Shown: piece after piece, positions 1-8,276 of the stretch
Layout of the letters: each line of letters opens with the position of its first letter
Position numbering within the stretch: position 1 is the first letter of the stretch
DNA from: a virus
IMG/VR virus record: IMGVR_UViG_3300032073_000351
Span: 1-20,150 of that record
DNA: 20,150 nt
Direction: 5' to 3' (one strand)
The notes under the pieces: model-generated
Database searches by the model: none
The model's input: the letters and a program-made list of their open reading frames with translations, nothing else
What the model was told of the DNA's origin: nothing
Made by a program: the position numbers and the translations under genes

Positions 1-1998
1 TGGTCCGCCTGAATATGTTTCGTGTTCTACAGTTCCAGCCTCTACACCCGGTTTCAAAGTATTATTAGTTTCGTCTATATTATCTTGGACTTGATTTTTA
101 GCATCGTTTTCAGTAAGTGCATCTAAATAAGTTTCTTGTCCGCCTAGCAAATCACCTCCGTAAATGTATCCGCTGGGTTTAGGATCATATTTTTCTCCTA
201 CAGTACTATCTATAAGACGTTGTCTATCACTTTCTGTTTCAGTACCTGCTTGATTAGATGCACCCTTTGGTAAAATAGAATTTGCTACTGCTTGTCCTAT
301 TTGTCTATCAGATAAACTATTTACTAGTGCTGTAGCCGTTGCTCCCACACGGTCTGATATGACGTCTTTGATTTGGTTTTCATCTAATCCTGCCGCTCTT
401 GCTAAATCTCTTATACTGCCATCTTTTGCCGCTTTAAATAAATTAAAGAATCTTTTAGCATCTTGAAATTTAGCGGCGAAACTGGCTAATGATTTACCAG
501 ATAATGGTTCTCCTGATTCTGCTGGGTCTATAGCAAAATTGGTAATATTATTTAATACAGCATTACCAAATCTTGTTGAACCTTTTGGTGGTATTAATAA
601 GTTTATACCTAAATCATATTTAAGATCTACATTTAAAATTTGATCGTTTCTACCAGTAAAGATGTATTCATATGCTCTCATAATTTCCATACTTTGAACT
701 CTTTCTTGTATTTTTTTTGCTGTTGGATCAAGTTCTTCTTTTACGGCAAATTGTTTTCCTGAAGGTGTTTCAAATACTCCTGGTGTAAACACTACTTGTT
801 TTGAATAACCTTGTCTGCTTTCATCATATTCTATTTGTCTAACATATCCATTTATTTTATAATCATGTATAAATGTTTTAGTGTCATCATATTTAAAATC
901 TCCTTTCTCATCAAACATTGTTCTGGTAATGCCATTTGTGAAATCTACATTTCTTGCAAGTAGCATGCCTATATATGTGCTTATGTCTGTTCCTGCAGGA
1001 ACTTCTATCTTAATATCTTCTGTTTTAGGATTAGATGTATCTCTGGTTGGTTCTTCAGTTTTGTCTGTTGTTCCACTTACTCTATCACCACCTGGTGTAT
1101 TATCTTGTTCGGTATTTGTATCTGCTGTAGCATCAGATCCTCTATCTAATATAGGGTCTTTTATAATAGTTTGTCCGTCACCTGTTAAATTATGTAATTT
1201 AAATTCTATAGTATCTATTTGAGACTGATCTTCTGCGGAAATACTTTCATTATACTTGTTCCATTGTCCTTTAAAATCTTCTATATGCTGATCTATGTTT
1301 GAGCCTTTGGTTGTGAAAGTAGTAGGTGTCTTATAATTTGTATCTGTAAAAGCAAGATCATCTGCTATAGCAAAGTCTAGATCATAAGTTGTGCCTGTGC
1401 TATCTAAGGCAAATCTTGCATTTTTTAAAAGTGCTTTATATCTATAAGGACCAGCAACATGTTTAATAGCACCGCCATTGTCATGATCATTTATATCATC
1501 TTCATAACCTTGAAAATTTATTTCAAAGAAGAACGGAGCCGCATCTACCCCTTTACCTGATAGGGGAGGTATTCCTAAACGTCGACGTCCTAATACAATC
1601 ATATCAAAAAAGTTTGCGGCACCTGGTTGTTTAATTACACAGGAAATTGCTTGTGTAATTTTTCCGCCTTTACCACTTGGTACTGACATTATTTCTACGT
1701 TATCTATTAATGTTCCAGTTACACCTGTTTGTGCTAAAACTATTGTTTTTCCAGGTGAGGCTGTATAGGCGCCGTTCAAAAATCCGCCTTTATTAGTAAC
1801 TTGCCCACCTACATCTTCTCTAGGTTTAGCATCACCGTCGTCACTTTGTGTTTGAGTATTTTCTTCAGTAGGGGGTATCATATATAATTTTATATTATAT
1901 GTTACGTTATTAAAATTATCTAAGGGGTTCGTAGGAATTTGTCCTAAGAAACTGTTATTCATGGACGCAAGTTTTGAATTTAATTCTGTGTCAGCCAT
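1..1998 (-). CDS. Large virion structural protein, probably baseplate-associated (C-terminus off the left edge)
   Basis: An open frame runs from an ATG at 1998-1996 to the window edge (about 666 codons, no stop), so the C-terminus is missing. The protein begins MADTELNSKL and soon has a stretch reading NPLDNFNNVTYNIKLYMI. Similar N-termini occur in large uncharacterised structural proteins of marine T4-like phages (family recollection). A Thr/Asp/Glu-rich linker of low complexity lies at about 1020-1165 and separates two better-ordered parts. The second part contains FTGRNDQILNVDLKYD, also typical of these virion proteins. The start lies 3 bp after the gp53 stop codon, in the same late transcription unit as gp48 and gp53, which argues for a baseplate or tail-fibre-attachment role. 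No catalytic motif is seen in the visible part. A hub protein is the main alternative. The reading frame is certain; the function is inferred from context. Confidence 0.7.
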   Translation of the reverse strand, partial: MADTELNSKLASMNNSFLGQIPTNPLDNFNNVTYNIKLYMIPPTEENTQTQSDDGDAKPREDVGGQVTNKGGFLNGAYTASPGKTIVLAQTGVTGTLIDNVEIMSVPSGKGGKITQAISCVIKQPGAANFFDMIVLGRRRLGIPPLSGKGVDAAPFFFEINFQGYEDDINDHDNGGAIKHVAGPYRYKALLKNARFALDSTGTTYDLDFAIADDLAFTDTNYKTPTTFTTKGSNIDQHIEDFKGQWNKYNESISAEDQSQIDTIEFKLHNLTGDGQTIIKDPILDRGSDATADTNTEQDNTPGGDRVSGTTDKTEEPTRDTSNPKTEDIKIEVPAGTDISTYIGMLLARNVDFTNGITRTMFDEKGDFKYDDTKTFIHDYKINGYVRQIEYDESRQGYSKQVVFTPGVFETPSGKQFAVKEELDPTAKKIQERVQSMEIMRAYEYIFTGRNDQILNVDLKYDLGINLLIPPKGSTRFGNAVLNNITNFAIDPAESGEPLSGKSLASFAAKFQDAKRFFNLFKAAKDGSIRDLARAAGLDENQIKDVISDRVGATATALVNSLSDRQIGQAVANSILPKGASNQAGTETESDRQRLIDSTVGEKYDPKPSGYIYGGDLLGGQETYLDALTENDAKNQVQDNIDETNNTLKPGVEAGTVEHETYSGGP

Positions 1999-2001
1999 TT
2001 T

Positions 2002-2301
2002 CTATCCTACAAACGATTTGACTGTATCCGGTGAAGGTATCTTTATTATTACTCCTGGTTTAAAATCGTTTAAAGGATCTTTAATGATATCAGGATTTTT
2101 TAATGCAAACACCCACCATAATCTAGGACTTCCATACAATTCCATGGCTAGTATATCAGGTCTACCGTTATGTGCTTCTTTAATTTTGTAATCTATTTCA
2201 AAAGCATCTTCTGGTATTTTAGGTAAGGAGTTAATATCCAGGAACCCTTCAAATGTTCCTGCATTCCTTAAAAAACTATCTCTTCTATGAAAATCTGCCA
2301 T
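2002..2301 (-). CDS. 53: Baseplate wedge protein gp53
   Basis: This 99-residue protein matches the T4 gp53 family (LysM-like wedge protein). The diagnostic part lies at about residues 48-95: MELYGSPRLWWVFALKNPDI, then a DPLNDFKPG turn and the short strand GVIIKIPS. In T4, gp53 clamps neighbouring baseplate wedges together at the end of wedge assembly. T4 gp53 is about twice as long, so this is a reduced version holding mainly the LysM-like fold. Its ATG at 2301-2299 shares one base with the stop codon of the gp48-like gene upstream (TAATG), so translation is probably coupled. The large virion protein follows 3 bp after its TAG stop. It should be transcribed late from the promoter at 3251-3258. 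Confidence 0.85.
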   Translation of the reverse strand: MADFHRRDSFLRNAGTFEGFLDINSLPKIPEDAFEIDYKIKEAHNGRPDILAMELYGSPRLWWVFALKNPDIIKDPLNDFKPGVIIKIPSPDTVKSFVG

Positions 2302-3230
2302 TAAATATATCCGTCTTTATATGCCGCTCCAGTTCTTAATGTATTAAGATTGAAGTTTTTACGCAATTTATGTGGTGTGTAACTTGGGTAAATATCTAGT
2401 GTAACTGTAGATTCAGTTGGAACAAACGTTGTTGTTGCTTCATTTCCTACCTTAATTTCTACTGGTACATAATCAACATCAGGTGGTAATTCTAATGAAT
2501 AAGATAATACAATAACAGGTACCTTATTAAATCCGTGATCTCCTAAATATTCAAATAATAACACAGGAGGTGGTGTACCAAATGTACCGTCAGCAACTGA
2601 TTGATCACCGTAAAATGATTTAGTAACTACTCTACAAAATTGCATCATTGCTAGATAATATCTACCTTCGTCTATGTTGTTTACTGTAAATGTAGATGTA
2701 AGTGTAAGTCTAGGTGGTGTTGACATTTGATATGTGTTTATAGGATAGTTCATTCCTTGCATTTGCATTTGATCATATTCTGCTGATCCAACTACATAAA
2801 TCTGTGGCACATATTGCCAAACAAGTCCGCCTGATGCCTTTATAGGATTCATAATACCATTTTCATCGCTACCGTAAAACCTTTGTGCTCCACCGGCTTT
2901 AGGTCTTAATCTCGCTCTCCAGTCAAAATTGTCTACAAATCCTTTGCCTTCACTAGGATTAATTGCTGTAGAACTTGCGGCCTGATTACTTTGTTGTCCT
3001 AATTGTTGTTTTAATTGTTGTTCACTAAGTTGCCTTGCACCAAATAATAAATTACTACCTGGGTTTCTACTAGGGCCTGCATTTCCATCGTAAAAGAAAG
3101 AATAAAAATCTGCATCAGATAATCCACCTAAAATTGCACCTGATATGACTTTTCCTCCTGGCACTTGACCAATGAGGTTATTACCTAGACCGCCTATTAA
3201 ACCTTTTAAATAATCTTTTCCGCTTGGCAT
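2301..3230 (-). CDS. 48: Baseplate tail-tube cap protein, gp48-like
   Basis: This 309-residue protein heads the leftward baseplate unit. The N-terminus is glycine-rich (KDYLKGLIGGLGNNLIGQVP) and is followed by a Gln/Ser-rich linker. From about residue 120 to the end there is a beta-rich domain (GGLVWQYVPQIYVVGSAEYD, then PPPVLLFEYLGDHGFNKVPV, then LELPPDVDYVPVEIK). This fits the tube-like fold of T4 gp48 and gp54, which cap the baseplate hub and nucleate the tail tube. T4 gp48 is 364 residues, so this one is shorter. A good ribosome binding site (AGGAG) lies 5 bases before the ATG. The next gene, gp53, overlaps its stop by one base. Assignment to gp48 rather than gp54 rests on resemblance and its place next to gp53; a gp54-like role is possible. 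Confidence 0.65.
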   Translation of the reverse strand: MPSGKDYLKGLIGGLGNNLIGQVPGGKVISGAILGGLSDADFYSFFYDGNAGPSRNPGSNLLFGARQLSEQQLKQQLGQQSNQAASSTAINPSEGKGFVDNFDWRARLRPKAGGAQRFYGSDENGIMNPIKASGGLVWQYVPQIYVVGSAEYDQMQMQGMNYPINTYQMSTPPRLTLTSTFTVNNIDEGRYYLAMMQFCRVVTKSFYGDQSVADGTFGTPPPVLLFEYLGDHGFNKVPVIVLSYSLELPPDVDYVPVEIKVGNEATTTFVPTESTVTLDIYPSYTPHKLRKNFNLNTLRTGAAYKDGYI

Positions 3231-3250
3231 TTAATCTCCTGTTATACAAC

Positions 3251-3258
3251 TATTTATC
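3251..3258 (-). promoter_or_regulatory. Late promoter for the gp48-gp53 unit (GATAAATA)
   Basis: Read on the minus strand the sequence is GATAAATA, one base from the T4 late consensus TATAAATA. It lies 21-28 bp upstream of the gp48-like ATG, so a start about 6 bp downstream would leave a short leader carrying the AGGAG site. The same octamer precedes four other late units in this window. Confidence 0.8.
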
Positions 3259-3265
3259 GTATTCA

Positions 3266-3281
3266 TTAAAACTAGTTTTAA
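3266..3281. repeat. 16-bp perfect palindrome between divergent promoters
   Basis: TTAAAACTAGTTTTAA is a perfect inverted repeat with no spacer. It sits between the leftward late promoter (3251-3258) and the rightward sigma70 promoter (3306-3333), where an operator would be expected. A shorter relative, AAACTAGTTT, recurs at 14191-14200. No regulator is identified; the site may also be a chance result of AT-rich sequence. Confidence 0.4.
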
Positions 3282-3305
3282 ATTGCCAGTTTTACTAAAT
3301 ACTTA

Positions 3306-3333
3306 TTGACAATACACTAGAACTGTGTATAAT
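3306..3333 (+). promoter_or_regulatory. Sigma70-type early promoter for gp55-gp47-gp46
   Basis: A perfect -35 box TTGACA (3306-3311) is separated by 16 bp from a perfect -10 box TATAAT (3328-3333). Transcription would begin near 3340, about 35 bp before the gp55 start. Such a consensus promoter should be read by unmodified host RNA polymerase soon after infection, which fits an operon encoding the late sigma factor and recombination proteins. A TATAAATG octamer at 3342-3349 could act as a weak additional late promoter, but this is much less certain. Confidence 0.85.
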
Positions 3334-3373
3334 AACACAATATAAATGAACTATAATTTTGAGGAGATTATTA

Positions 3374-4234
3374 ATGGCACAGCCAAAAAAGGTTAATTAC
3401 CTAAACAATAAAGACATTCTAAAAGAAATACACAAAAGCAAAATGACATACTGTTATGTAGCAGATGATCAGTATGCAGAATTTGATGTAATTTTAGATG
3501 ATGTCAAAAAAATTAACAGAAATAGCATTAAAGTTGCTAGAGAAAACAGAGCATCACAAGTACAATCAGCAGGTTACCAAGCCGCAATGGCATTACATGA
3601 TCCTAAAGATTATAAAAATAAACCCAAGCAGAAAGAATTTGCAATAGACCCTAAAAGTATAGATCAAGAAGATTTAATTTTTAGAGTTATGGATATGGAG
3701 CATATTCCTTTAGAACCAGGCAGAAAGAAAAATCCTCGTAATGAAGCAGAAACTAGAGCAAAAGTAAACTTTCCTCCTTTTAAACATTATGCTTACGTAG
3801 GCGGAGAAATAAAAGAAGTTGCTAGAAGTCACTGGCAAGGAAGTTTAAGCAATGGTGAGTTTTGTGTAGATCATGGAAGGATTACAAATAAATTAGGAAC
3901 TATGTTTTTAAAACTTGTTGAGAGGTATAGTCATAGAGCAAACTGGAGAGGTTACACTTATGTTGACGAAATGAGAGGTCAAGCATTAGTACAATTATCT
4001 CAGATAGGTTTGCAGTTTAATGAAGCAAAATCAGATAATCCGTTTGCATATTATACGGCCGCAGTAAACAATAGTTTTACAAGAATTTTAAATTTAGAGA
4101 AAAGAAATCAAACTATTAGAGATGATATTCTAATTGATAGTGGCCATTTGCCAAGTTATGGTAGACAGATACAACACGAAGAAGAAATGCGCCTTCTTAG
4201 AGAAGCCGCACAATCAGATAATTCACAAGACTAA
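3374..4234 (+). CDS. 55: Late-transcription sigma factor gp55 with a large internal insertion
   Basis: gp55 binds host RNA polymerase core and recognises phage late promoters. The ATG at 3374 is chosen because GAGGAG ends 7 bases before it; an in-frame TTG at 3359 lies upstream of that site and is not needed. The protein is 286 residues against 185 in T4. Residues 8-20 (NYLNNKDILKEI) match the T4 N-terminus, and residues about 162-258 match the T4 region-2-like core (KLVERYSHRANWRGYTYVDE, NPFAYYTAAVNNSFTRIL, LEKRNQTIRDD). Between them lie about 135 extra residues, basic in the middle and without a recognised domain. The hydrophobic-acidic tail that binds the sliding clamp in T4 gp55 (around SLDFLYE) is not evident; this protein ends in AAQSDNSQD. 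It is first in an operon with gp47 and gp46, an order also found in T4. Confidence 0.88.
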   Translation: MAQPKKVNYLNNKDILKEIHKSKMTYCYVADDQYAEFDVILDDVKKINRNSIKVARENRASQVQSAGYQAAMALHDPKDYKNKPKQKEFAIDPKSIDQEDLIFRVMDMEHIPLEPGRKKNPRNEAETRAKVNFPPFKHYAYVGGEIKEVARSHWQGSLSNGEFCVDHGRITNKLGTMFLKLVERYSHRANWRGYTYVDEMRGQALVQLSQIGLQFNEAKSDNPFAYYTAAVNNSFTRILNLEKRNQTIRDDILIDSGHLPSYGRQIQHEEEMRLLREAAQSDNSQD

Positions 4235-4237
4235 TTT

Positions 4238-5254
4238 ATGGCTGAACTGTTTAAGACAGCGGCTTGTTTTACTGATATACATTACGGATTAAAACAAAAT
4301 AGCCGTTTACATTTAGAAGATTGCAGTAGATATGTAGACTGGTTTATTGCAGAAGCAAAGGCTAGAAATGCAGAAACATGTATCTTTCTAGGGGACTGGA
4401 ATCATCACAGAGCAAGTATTAGTGTTGCTACAATGAATGCTTCAATCAAAGCATTTAAAAAACTTAACGACAACTTTGAAAAAGTTTATATGATTATGGG
4501 TAATCATGATCTATACTATAAAGACAAAAGAGAACTTAACAGTATAGAGTACATCAGAGATTTAGAAAACTTTGTAATGATTGATGAACATTTTGTACAG
4601 GATGATGTTGCTATTATTCCTTGGTTAGTAGCAGACGAACATAAGAAAGTATCTAAAATGAAATGCAAATATATGTTTGGACATTTTGAATTACCATACT
4701 TTAAAATGAATGCAATGGTAGAGATGCCAGATCACGGAGGTATAAATGATAAAATGCTAAGTGGTCCTGAGTATGTGTTTAGTGGACACTTCCACAAAAG
4801 ACAATTTAAAAACAACATACATTATATAGGCAATGCTTTCCCACACAATTACGCAGATGTAGATGATAATGAAAGAGGTGCTATGTTCTTGACATGGGGA
4901 GAAGAGCCTCTTTATGTAAATTGGGCAGAGTGTCCCAAGTACAAAGTATTTACATTAAAGCAATTACTGGACGATCATGCAACATTACTAGATCAATACA
5001 CTTATGCAAGAGTTAAATTAGACATTAGTATTTCTTATGAAGAAGCAAACTTTATAAGAGAGAAGATGGCTGAACAATATAAAGTAAGAGAACTTCAACT
5101 TATTCCTATAAAGGAAGAAGAGGAATACGAAGGCGGTGAAATTAGTTTTGAAAGTGTAGATCAAATTGTTATACAACAACTTGAAACAATAGATAGTCAG
5201 CAAGTAGATAAACAACGACTGATTGAAATTTACAACAGCATAGAAACCTTATAA
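4238..5254 (+). CDS. 47: Recombination endonuclease subunit gp47 (Mre11-like)
   Basis: gp47 is the nuclease half of the T4 SbcC/D-type complex that resects double-strand ends for recombination-dependent replication. All metallophosphoesterase motifs are present in order: FTDIHYG (Asp13, His15), FLGDWNHH (Asp53), MGNHDLYY (Asn89-His90-Asp91), GHFELPYF (His149) and SGHFHKRQ (His184, His186). The length, 338 residues, equals T4 gp47 (339). The C-terminal part is acidic and probably contacts gp46. The ATG is 3 bp after the gp55 stop; no clear Shine-Dalgarno sequence is seen, so translation may depend on ribosomes finishing gp55. The stop overlaps the gp46 ATG by one base (TAATG), matching the 1:1 partnership of the two subunits. 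Confidence 0.95.
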   Translation: MAELFKTAACFTDIHYGLKQNSRLHLEDCSRYVDWFIAEAKARNAETCIFLGDWNHHRASISVATMNASIKAFKKLNDNFEKVYMIMGNHDLYYKDKRELNSIEYIRDLENFVMIDEHFVQDDVAIIPWLVADEHKKVSKMKCKYMFGHFELPYFKMNAMVEMPDHGGINDKMLSGPEYVFSGHFHKRQFKNNIHYIGNAFPHNYADVDDNERGAMFLTWGEEPLYVNWAECPKYKVFTLKQLLDDHATLLDQYTYARVKLDISISYEEANFIREKMAEQYKVRELQLIPIKEEEEYEGGEISFESVDQIVIQQLETIDSQQVDKQRLIEIYNSIETL

Positions 5255-7020
5255 TGTTAAAGATAAAAAACGTATCAGCAAAGAACTTTATGAGTGTGGG
5301 TAATAACACACAGGCAGTTAATCTGGATAACTGTCAACTCACATTAGTTTTAGGTCACAACTTAGACATGGGCGGAGATGGTAGTAGAAACGGTACAGGT
5401 AAAACTACTATAATAAATGCTCTCAGTTACGCATTATATGGAGATGCTCTTACTAATATTAGAAAAGATAACCTTATTAATAAAACAAATGGTAAAGGAA
5501 TGATTGTTACTGTGGAGTTTGAAATAGAAGGTAAATCTTATCGTATAGAAAGAGGTAGAAGACCTAATGTACTTAAACTTTTTATCAACGGTGAAGATGC
5601 ATTAGATAATGAACAACAAGGTGATAGTAGGGAAACACAAAAAGAAATAGAAAAGATTATAGGTTTCCCACACAATATGTTTAAGCATTTGATTGCACTA
5701 AACACATATACTGAACCTTTCCTTGCAATGAAAAACAACGATCAACGTGATATGATTGAGCAGTTGTTGGGTATTACAGAACTTTCACAAAAAGCAGAAG
5801 TATTAAAAGAAAGACAAAAGGTTACTAGAGATAGTATTAAAGAAGAAGAAATAAGAATCAATGCTGTAGAAGAAAGCAACAAACGAATAGATAAAAACAT
5901 AAAAGAAATAGAAAGTCGTAGTAGAGCATGGGAAAAGAACAAAGAGGACAAACTAATAGAGTTGGGCGAAAAAATAATTCGCATGGAAAGAATTGATATT
6001 GATACAGAATTAGCAAACCATAAATTACTATCTACATACAAAGATCAACGTTCTAGTTTACAAACATTACAAGCAGAAGAAAAACGTACATCAACTAGTT
6101 TGACTAGGAGTTCTAAGAAGTTAGAAGAACTAGAAAGCAATTTAGAGAGTGCGAAAGCAGGTGTATGCCCTGCTTGTGAACAGCCTACTGCACACTTAGA
6201 TACACATGAGCAATACACAAACGAACTAGTAGAAAAAATAGATAAAGAAAAAGAATACTATAAGGAAATAGAAAGTATTAGTAATGAAACAACTGAAGCC
6301 TTAAAAGAATTCAGTGATATACCTGAAGACCCTGAAGTATATTATAATACATTAGAAGAAGCATTAGAACACAAACATAATGTTGAAACAATGCAAACAA
6401 ACTTAGAATCAATGGCATTAGATATAAATCCTTATATAGAACAAATTGAAGGATTAAAAACTACAGGAATACAGGATATAAGTTTTGATGTAATGAATGA
6501 ACTTACTCATTTGCAAGATCATCAAGACTTCTTATACAAACTGCTAACAAGTAAAGATAGTTTTATCCGTAAAAGAATCATAGATCAAAACATAGCATAC
6601 TTAAATCATAGATTAGCATATTATTTAGATAGGTTAGGATTACCGCATGATGTAAAATTTGCTAGTGATTTAGGAGTAGAAATTACAGAATATGGCAGAG
6701 ATTTAGACTTTGATAATTTAAGTAGAGGAGAACGCAATAGGCTTATTCTCGGACTTAGTTGGGCATTTAGAGACATATATGAAAGTTTAAACAGGCCAAT
6801 GAATCTAATGTGTGTTGATGAACTTATAGATAGTGGTATGGATAGTATGGGTGTAGAAAACTCCTTAGGTATACTTAAGAAAATGCATAGAGAACAAGGC
6901 AAAAACATTATGTTAATATCACACAAAGAAGAACTTGTAGGTCGTGTGAATAATGTGCTAACAGTTGTAAAAGAAGGCGGCTTTACAAGTTACAACACAG
7001 ATACCGAATATGTTAATTAA
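5254..7020 (+). CDS. 46: Recombination endonuclease subunit gp46 (Rad50-like ATPase)
   Basis: gp46 is the SMC-type ATPase partner of gp47. The N-terminal Walker A reads GDGSRNGTGKTT (about residues 41-52), within the extended loop usual for phage gp46. A long charged coiled coil (about residues 165-450) is folded at a zinc hook, CPACEQP, with Cys305 and Cys308. The C-terminal half carries the ABC signature LSRGERNRL (residues 489-497), Walker B LMCVDEL (Asp522, Glu523) and the H-loop SHKEE (His557). At 588 residues it is close to T4 gp46 (560), and every ATPase element is intact. It overlaps gp47 by one base and the following gene by 11 bases. Function is confidently known from the family. 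Confidence 0.96.
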   Translation: MLKIKNVSAKNFMSVGNNTQAVNLDNCQLTLVLGHNLDMGGDGSRNGTGKTTIINALSYALYGDALTNIRKDNLINKTNGKGMIVTVEFEIEGKSYRIERGRRPNVLKLFINGEDALDNEQQGDSRETQKEIEKIIGFPHNMFKHLIALNTYTEPFLAMKNNDQRDMIEQLLGITELSQKAEVLKERQKVTRDSIKEEEIRINAVEESNKRIDKNIKEIESRSRAWEKNKEDKLIELGEKIIRMERIDIDTELANHKLLSTYKDQRSSLQTLQAEEKRTSTSLTRSSKKLEELESNLESAKAGVCPACEQPTAHLDTHEQYTNELVEKIDKEKEYYKEIESISNETTEALKEFSDIPEDPEVYYNTLEEALEHKHNVETMQTNLESMALDINPYIEQIEGLKTTGIQDISFDVMNELTHLQDHQDFLYKLLTSKDSFIRKRIIDQNIAYLNHRLAYYLDRLGLPHDVKFASDLGVEITEYGRDLDFDNLSRGERNRLILGLSWAFRDIYESLNRPMNLMCVDELIDSGMDSMGVENSLGILKKMHREQGKNIMLISHKEELVGRVNNVLTVVKEGGFTSYNTDTEYVN

Positions 7021-7795
7021 TGTTAATCTCGGAAAAGATAAAATAAATTATACACTTGTATATGAATTATTCAATCACAGAGTATCCAGAAGGATATGGA
7101 AAAGATTCAAAGACACAGAATTTAAACTTCTAAGTCACGATAGATTTTATGGATTTGGTGAAACCAGAGAAGAAATAGAAATAGAGCTTCAAAAGGATAT
7201 AGTAAATTTACAAAAGTTAAAACCAGATCTTTATCTCCCAGAAGATGACTTAAATTATCTACATGAGAATTTTGTAGAAGTACATCGTAGTTTATCCCCC
7301 GAAGAAAATGAAGCAAGATACTGGCTTAGTAAATTTAATTACGATATTCATCATTTAGAAAATTTTGATGTAGGATTGCCTACACGATTCATTACCACTA
7401 CCGAAGATGAAGGTGAGCCTCTAAAAGAATCTGATTATGATTTATTTGATAAAAATATTTTAGAAAATCATCTGTATATGAACTATCCTCATGTGGGCAA
7501 GGAACTTATGGGTATATACCAAAATCACGATGTTGATATACCCGCAGAACAAATTATGCCTACGTCTGTGTTGAAAAATGATTTATTTGGTTGGTTTAAT
7601 CCTGATAGAATATGGACAGATAAAATGGATATTGGTCAGAAAAGATTCTTATCTAAAATATATAATAAACTGCCTTATGATATGTACGATAAAAGACTGG
7701 CTATAGGTAAAATACCGTTAGGCAAATTAGCACACGAACCAAGCAAAGAACTTATAAAACAAAATAGATATATTCATTCTATAACTGCAACATAA
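7010..7795 (+). CDS. Unrecognised protein encoded with gp46/gp47 (261 aa)
   Basis: I do not recognise this protein. Its ATG lies inside the last codons of gp46, with an 11-base overlap in another frame, and it is the last gene before the hairpin at 7801-7818, so it is co-expressed with gp55-gp47-gp46. It is soluble-looking: no signal peptide or membrane segment, many charged and aromatic residues, and several His/Asp/Tyr-rich patches (NYDIHHLENFDVG, LYMNYPHVGKELMGIYQNHD). The C-terminal third (about residues 195-261) is basic, with repeated Lys/Tyr segments such as RFLSKIYNKLPYDMYDKRL, which would suit nucleic-acid contact, but no domain can be named. Base composition resembles its neighbours. 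A role with the recombination nuclease or in early takeover is only a guess from position. Confidence 0.75.
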   Translation: MLINVNLGKDKINYTLVYELFNHRVSRRIWKRFKDTEFKLLSHDRFYGFGETREEIEIELQKDIVNLQKLKPDLYLPEDDLNYLHENFVEVHRSLSPEENEARYWLSKFNYDIHHLENFDVGLPTRFITTTEDEGEPLKESDYDLFDKNILENHLYMNYPHVGKELMGIYQNHDVDIPAEQIMPTSVLKNDLFGWFNPDRIWTDKMDIGQKRFLSKIYNKLPYDMYDKRLAIGKIPLGKLAHEPSKELIKQNRYIHSITAT

Positions 7796-7800
7796 TGTTT

Positions 7801-7818
7801 AGGTCCTACGGACCTTTT
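7801..7818 (+). terminator. Probable terminator of the gp55-gp47-gp46 operon
   Basis: AGGTCC-TAC-GGACCT forms a perfect 6-bp stem with a 3-base loop, followed by a short T run (7815-7818). It starts 5 bp after the last stop codon of the operon. The T run is short, so termination may be partial. A second, longer stem, 7816-7823 with 7862-7869, is followed by six T residues at 7871-7876 and may be the stronger stop. Confidence 0.55.
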
Positions 7819-7876
7819 CAAACTACATTCAATCGTTTCGTTTCACTACACTCTTTCTTTTGTTTGAAAGTTTTTT
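7816..7876 (+). terminator. Second possible terminator: long-loop hairpin plus T6
   Basis: TTTCAAAC (7816-7823) pairs with GTTTGAAA (7862-7869), leaving a 38-base loop, and the 3' arm is followed by G and six T. The loop is larger than in usual intrinsic terminators, so this is tentative. It shares its first bases with the T run of the hairpin at 7801-7818. Confidence 0.3.
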
Positions 7877-8276
7877 AAGTAATACCGTTATCATGTATGT
7901 TTGGGTCATAACTCACCTATACAGGTGAGAATGATGTCATCATGTGATGCCGTCGCCATCTTAACCTCGGGTGCTACTAGGAACCGGTGAGCCTTCTGTC
8001 CCCATACACTACCGTCACGAATCTCACGGAAATTATATAACCTAGGTAAGGTTAGTTATATAACTTGTAAGTTGCTTTTTCTCAGAGCTTACATCCTTTT
8101 AATACTGTTTGTCGTGTGTTTGTATTTTTGCCGCTATACATCTCCAATATCTCGCACCGGGTGTTTCCATTGCCGGATTGTCGAGGAGCCCGATTTTATA
8201 TGCCTCGGTTGGGGCCGGTGTATAGTCCTATGTGTGCCTTGATTGACTTTACGTCTGTGATGCCATGATGTGAGTT

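Noticed and set aside
881-1222. 113-residue plus-strand open frame opposite the large virion protein
   Set aside because: Lies wholly antisense to a continuous 666-codon frame, with low-complexity Ser/Val content that mirrors the linker region.
3359-3373. Upstream in-frame TTG as gp55 start
   Set aside because: The GAGGAG ribosome binding site overlaps or follows this TTG and is correctly spaced for the ATG at 3374; the extra residues MRRLL are translated Shine-Dalgarno sequence.
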